From NCBI GenBank assembly GCA_029857975.1, contig JAOUFX010000224.1:1-5968 (forward strand): DNA of 5,968 nt, in the 5' to 3' direction. Made by a program: the position numbers and the translations under genes. Below, one piece after another: positions 5,956 to 5,968 of the stretch; position 1 is the first letter of the stretch, and every line of letters starts with the position of its first letter. A model generated the notes under the pieces. It had not been told where the DNA came from. It made no database searches and saw only the letters and a list, made by a program, of their open reading frames with translations. This DNA comes from Deltaproteobacteria bacterium. Lineage in GTDB: Bacteria > Desulfobacterota > SM23-61.

Positions 5956-5968
5956 ATGAGCCTAAGCG
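5956..5968 (+). CDS. Start of an unidentified gene, cut by the window edge
   Basis: ATG at 5956 is preceded by a strong ribosome-binding sequence AGGAGG (5944-5949) with a 6-nt spacer. Only four codons (M-S-L-S) are visible, so nothing can be said of the product. The strong site directly at the edge, on the same strand as truA, makes a real gene start likely. Confidence 0.6.

Overview
The window looks like chromosomal DNA of an anaerobic bacterium, most plausibly a member of the Desulfobacterota (former Deltaproteobacteria) or a relative. This is an inference. It rests on an oxygen-sensitive type of enzyme (4-hydroxybutyryl-CoA dehydratase) beside a butyryl-CoA-dehydrogenase-like acyl-CoA dehydrogenase and a thiolase, on balanced base composition, and on an exported protein of a type I associate with LysM-containing proteins of that phylum. 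No rRNA or tRNA gene, CRISPR array or intact insertion sequence is visible.

Layout. Positions 1-530 hold the 5' part of an exported protein gene on the minus strand, cut by the window edge. Positions 531-1048 are a divergent intergenic region with one promoter candidate facing each way and an 85-bp palindromic element (679-763) between them. Then follow three plus-strand genes: acyl-CoA dehydrogenase (1049-2194), 4-hydroxybutyryl-CoA dehydratase/vinylacetyl-CoA isomerase abfD (2219-3667) and acetyl-CoA acetyltransferase (3784-4965). A second copy of the 85-bp element, inverted, lies at 4969-5053. It is followed by truA (5094-5831) and by the first four codons of another gene starting at 5956.

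Function. The three central genes fit one metabolic segment. AbfD would turn 4-hydroxybutyryl-CoA (or vinylacetyl-CoA) into crotonyl-CoA. The acyl-CoA dehydrogenase would interconvert crotonyl-CoA and butyryl-CoA. The thiolase would cleave or form acetoacetyl-CoA. The crotonase and 3-hydroxyacyl-CoA dehydrogenase needed to join crotonyl-CoA to acetoacetyl-CoA are not in the window, nor are electron-transfer flavoprotein genes or a CoA-activating enzyme. truA is a tRNA-modification housekeeping gene unrelated to this pathway.

Most notable signal. The two 85-bp elements are 80/85 identical and lie in opposite orientation on either side of the three-gene block. They end in CCTAAA...TTTAGG, and each is bounded exactly by its own perfect 5-bp direct repeat (TCCTT for one, AAAGA for the other). 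That is the signature of a small non-autonomous transposable element (MITE-like) with a 5-bp target duplication. Two looser relatives sharing the ACCRCAGAG core lie in the abfD-thiolase gap and downstream of truA.
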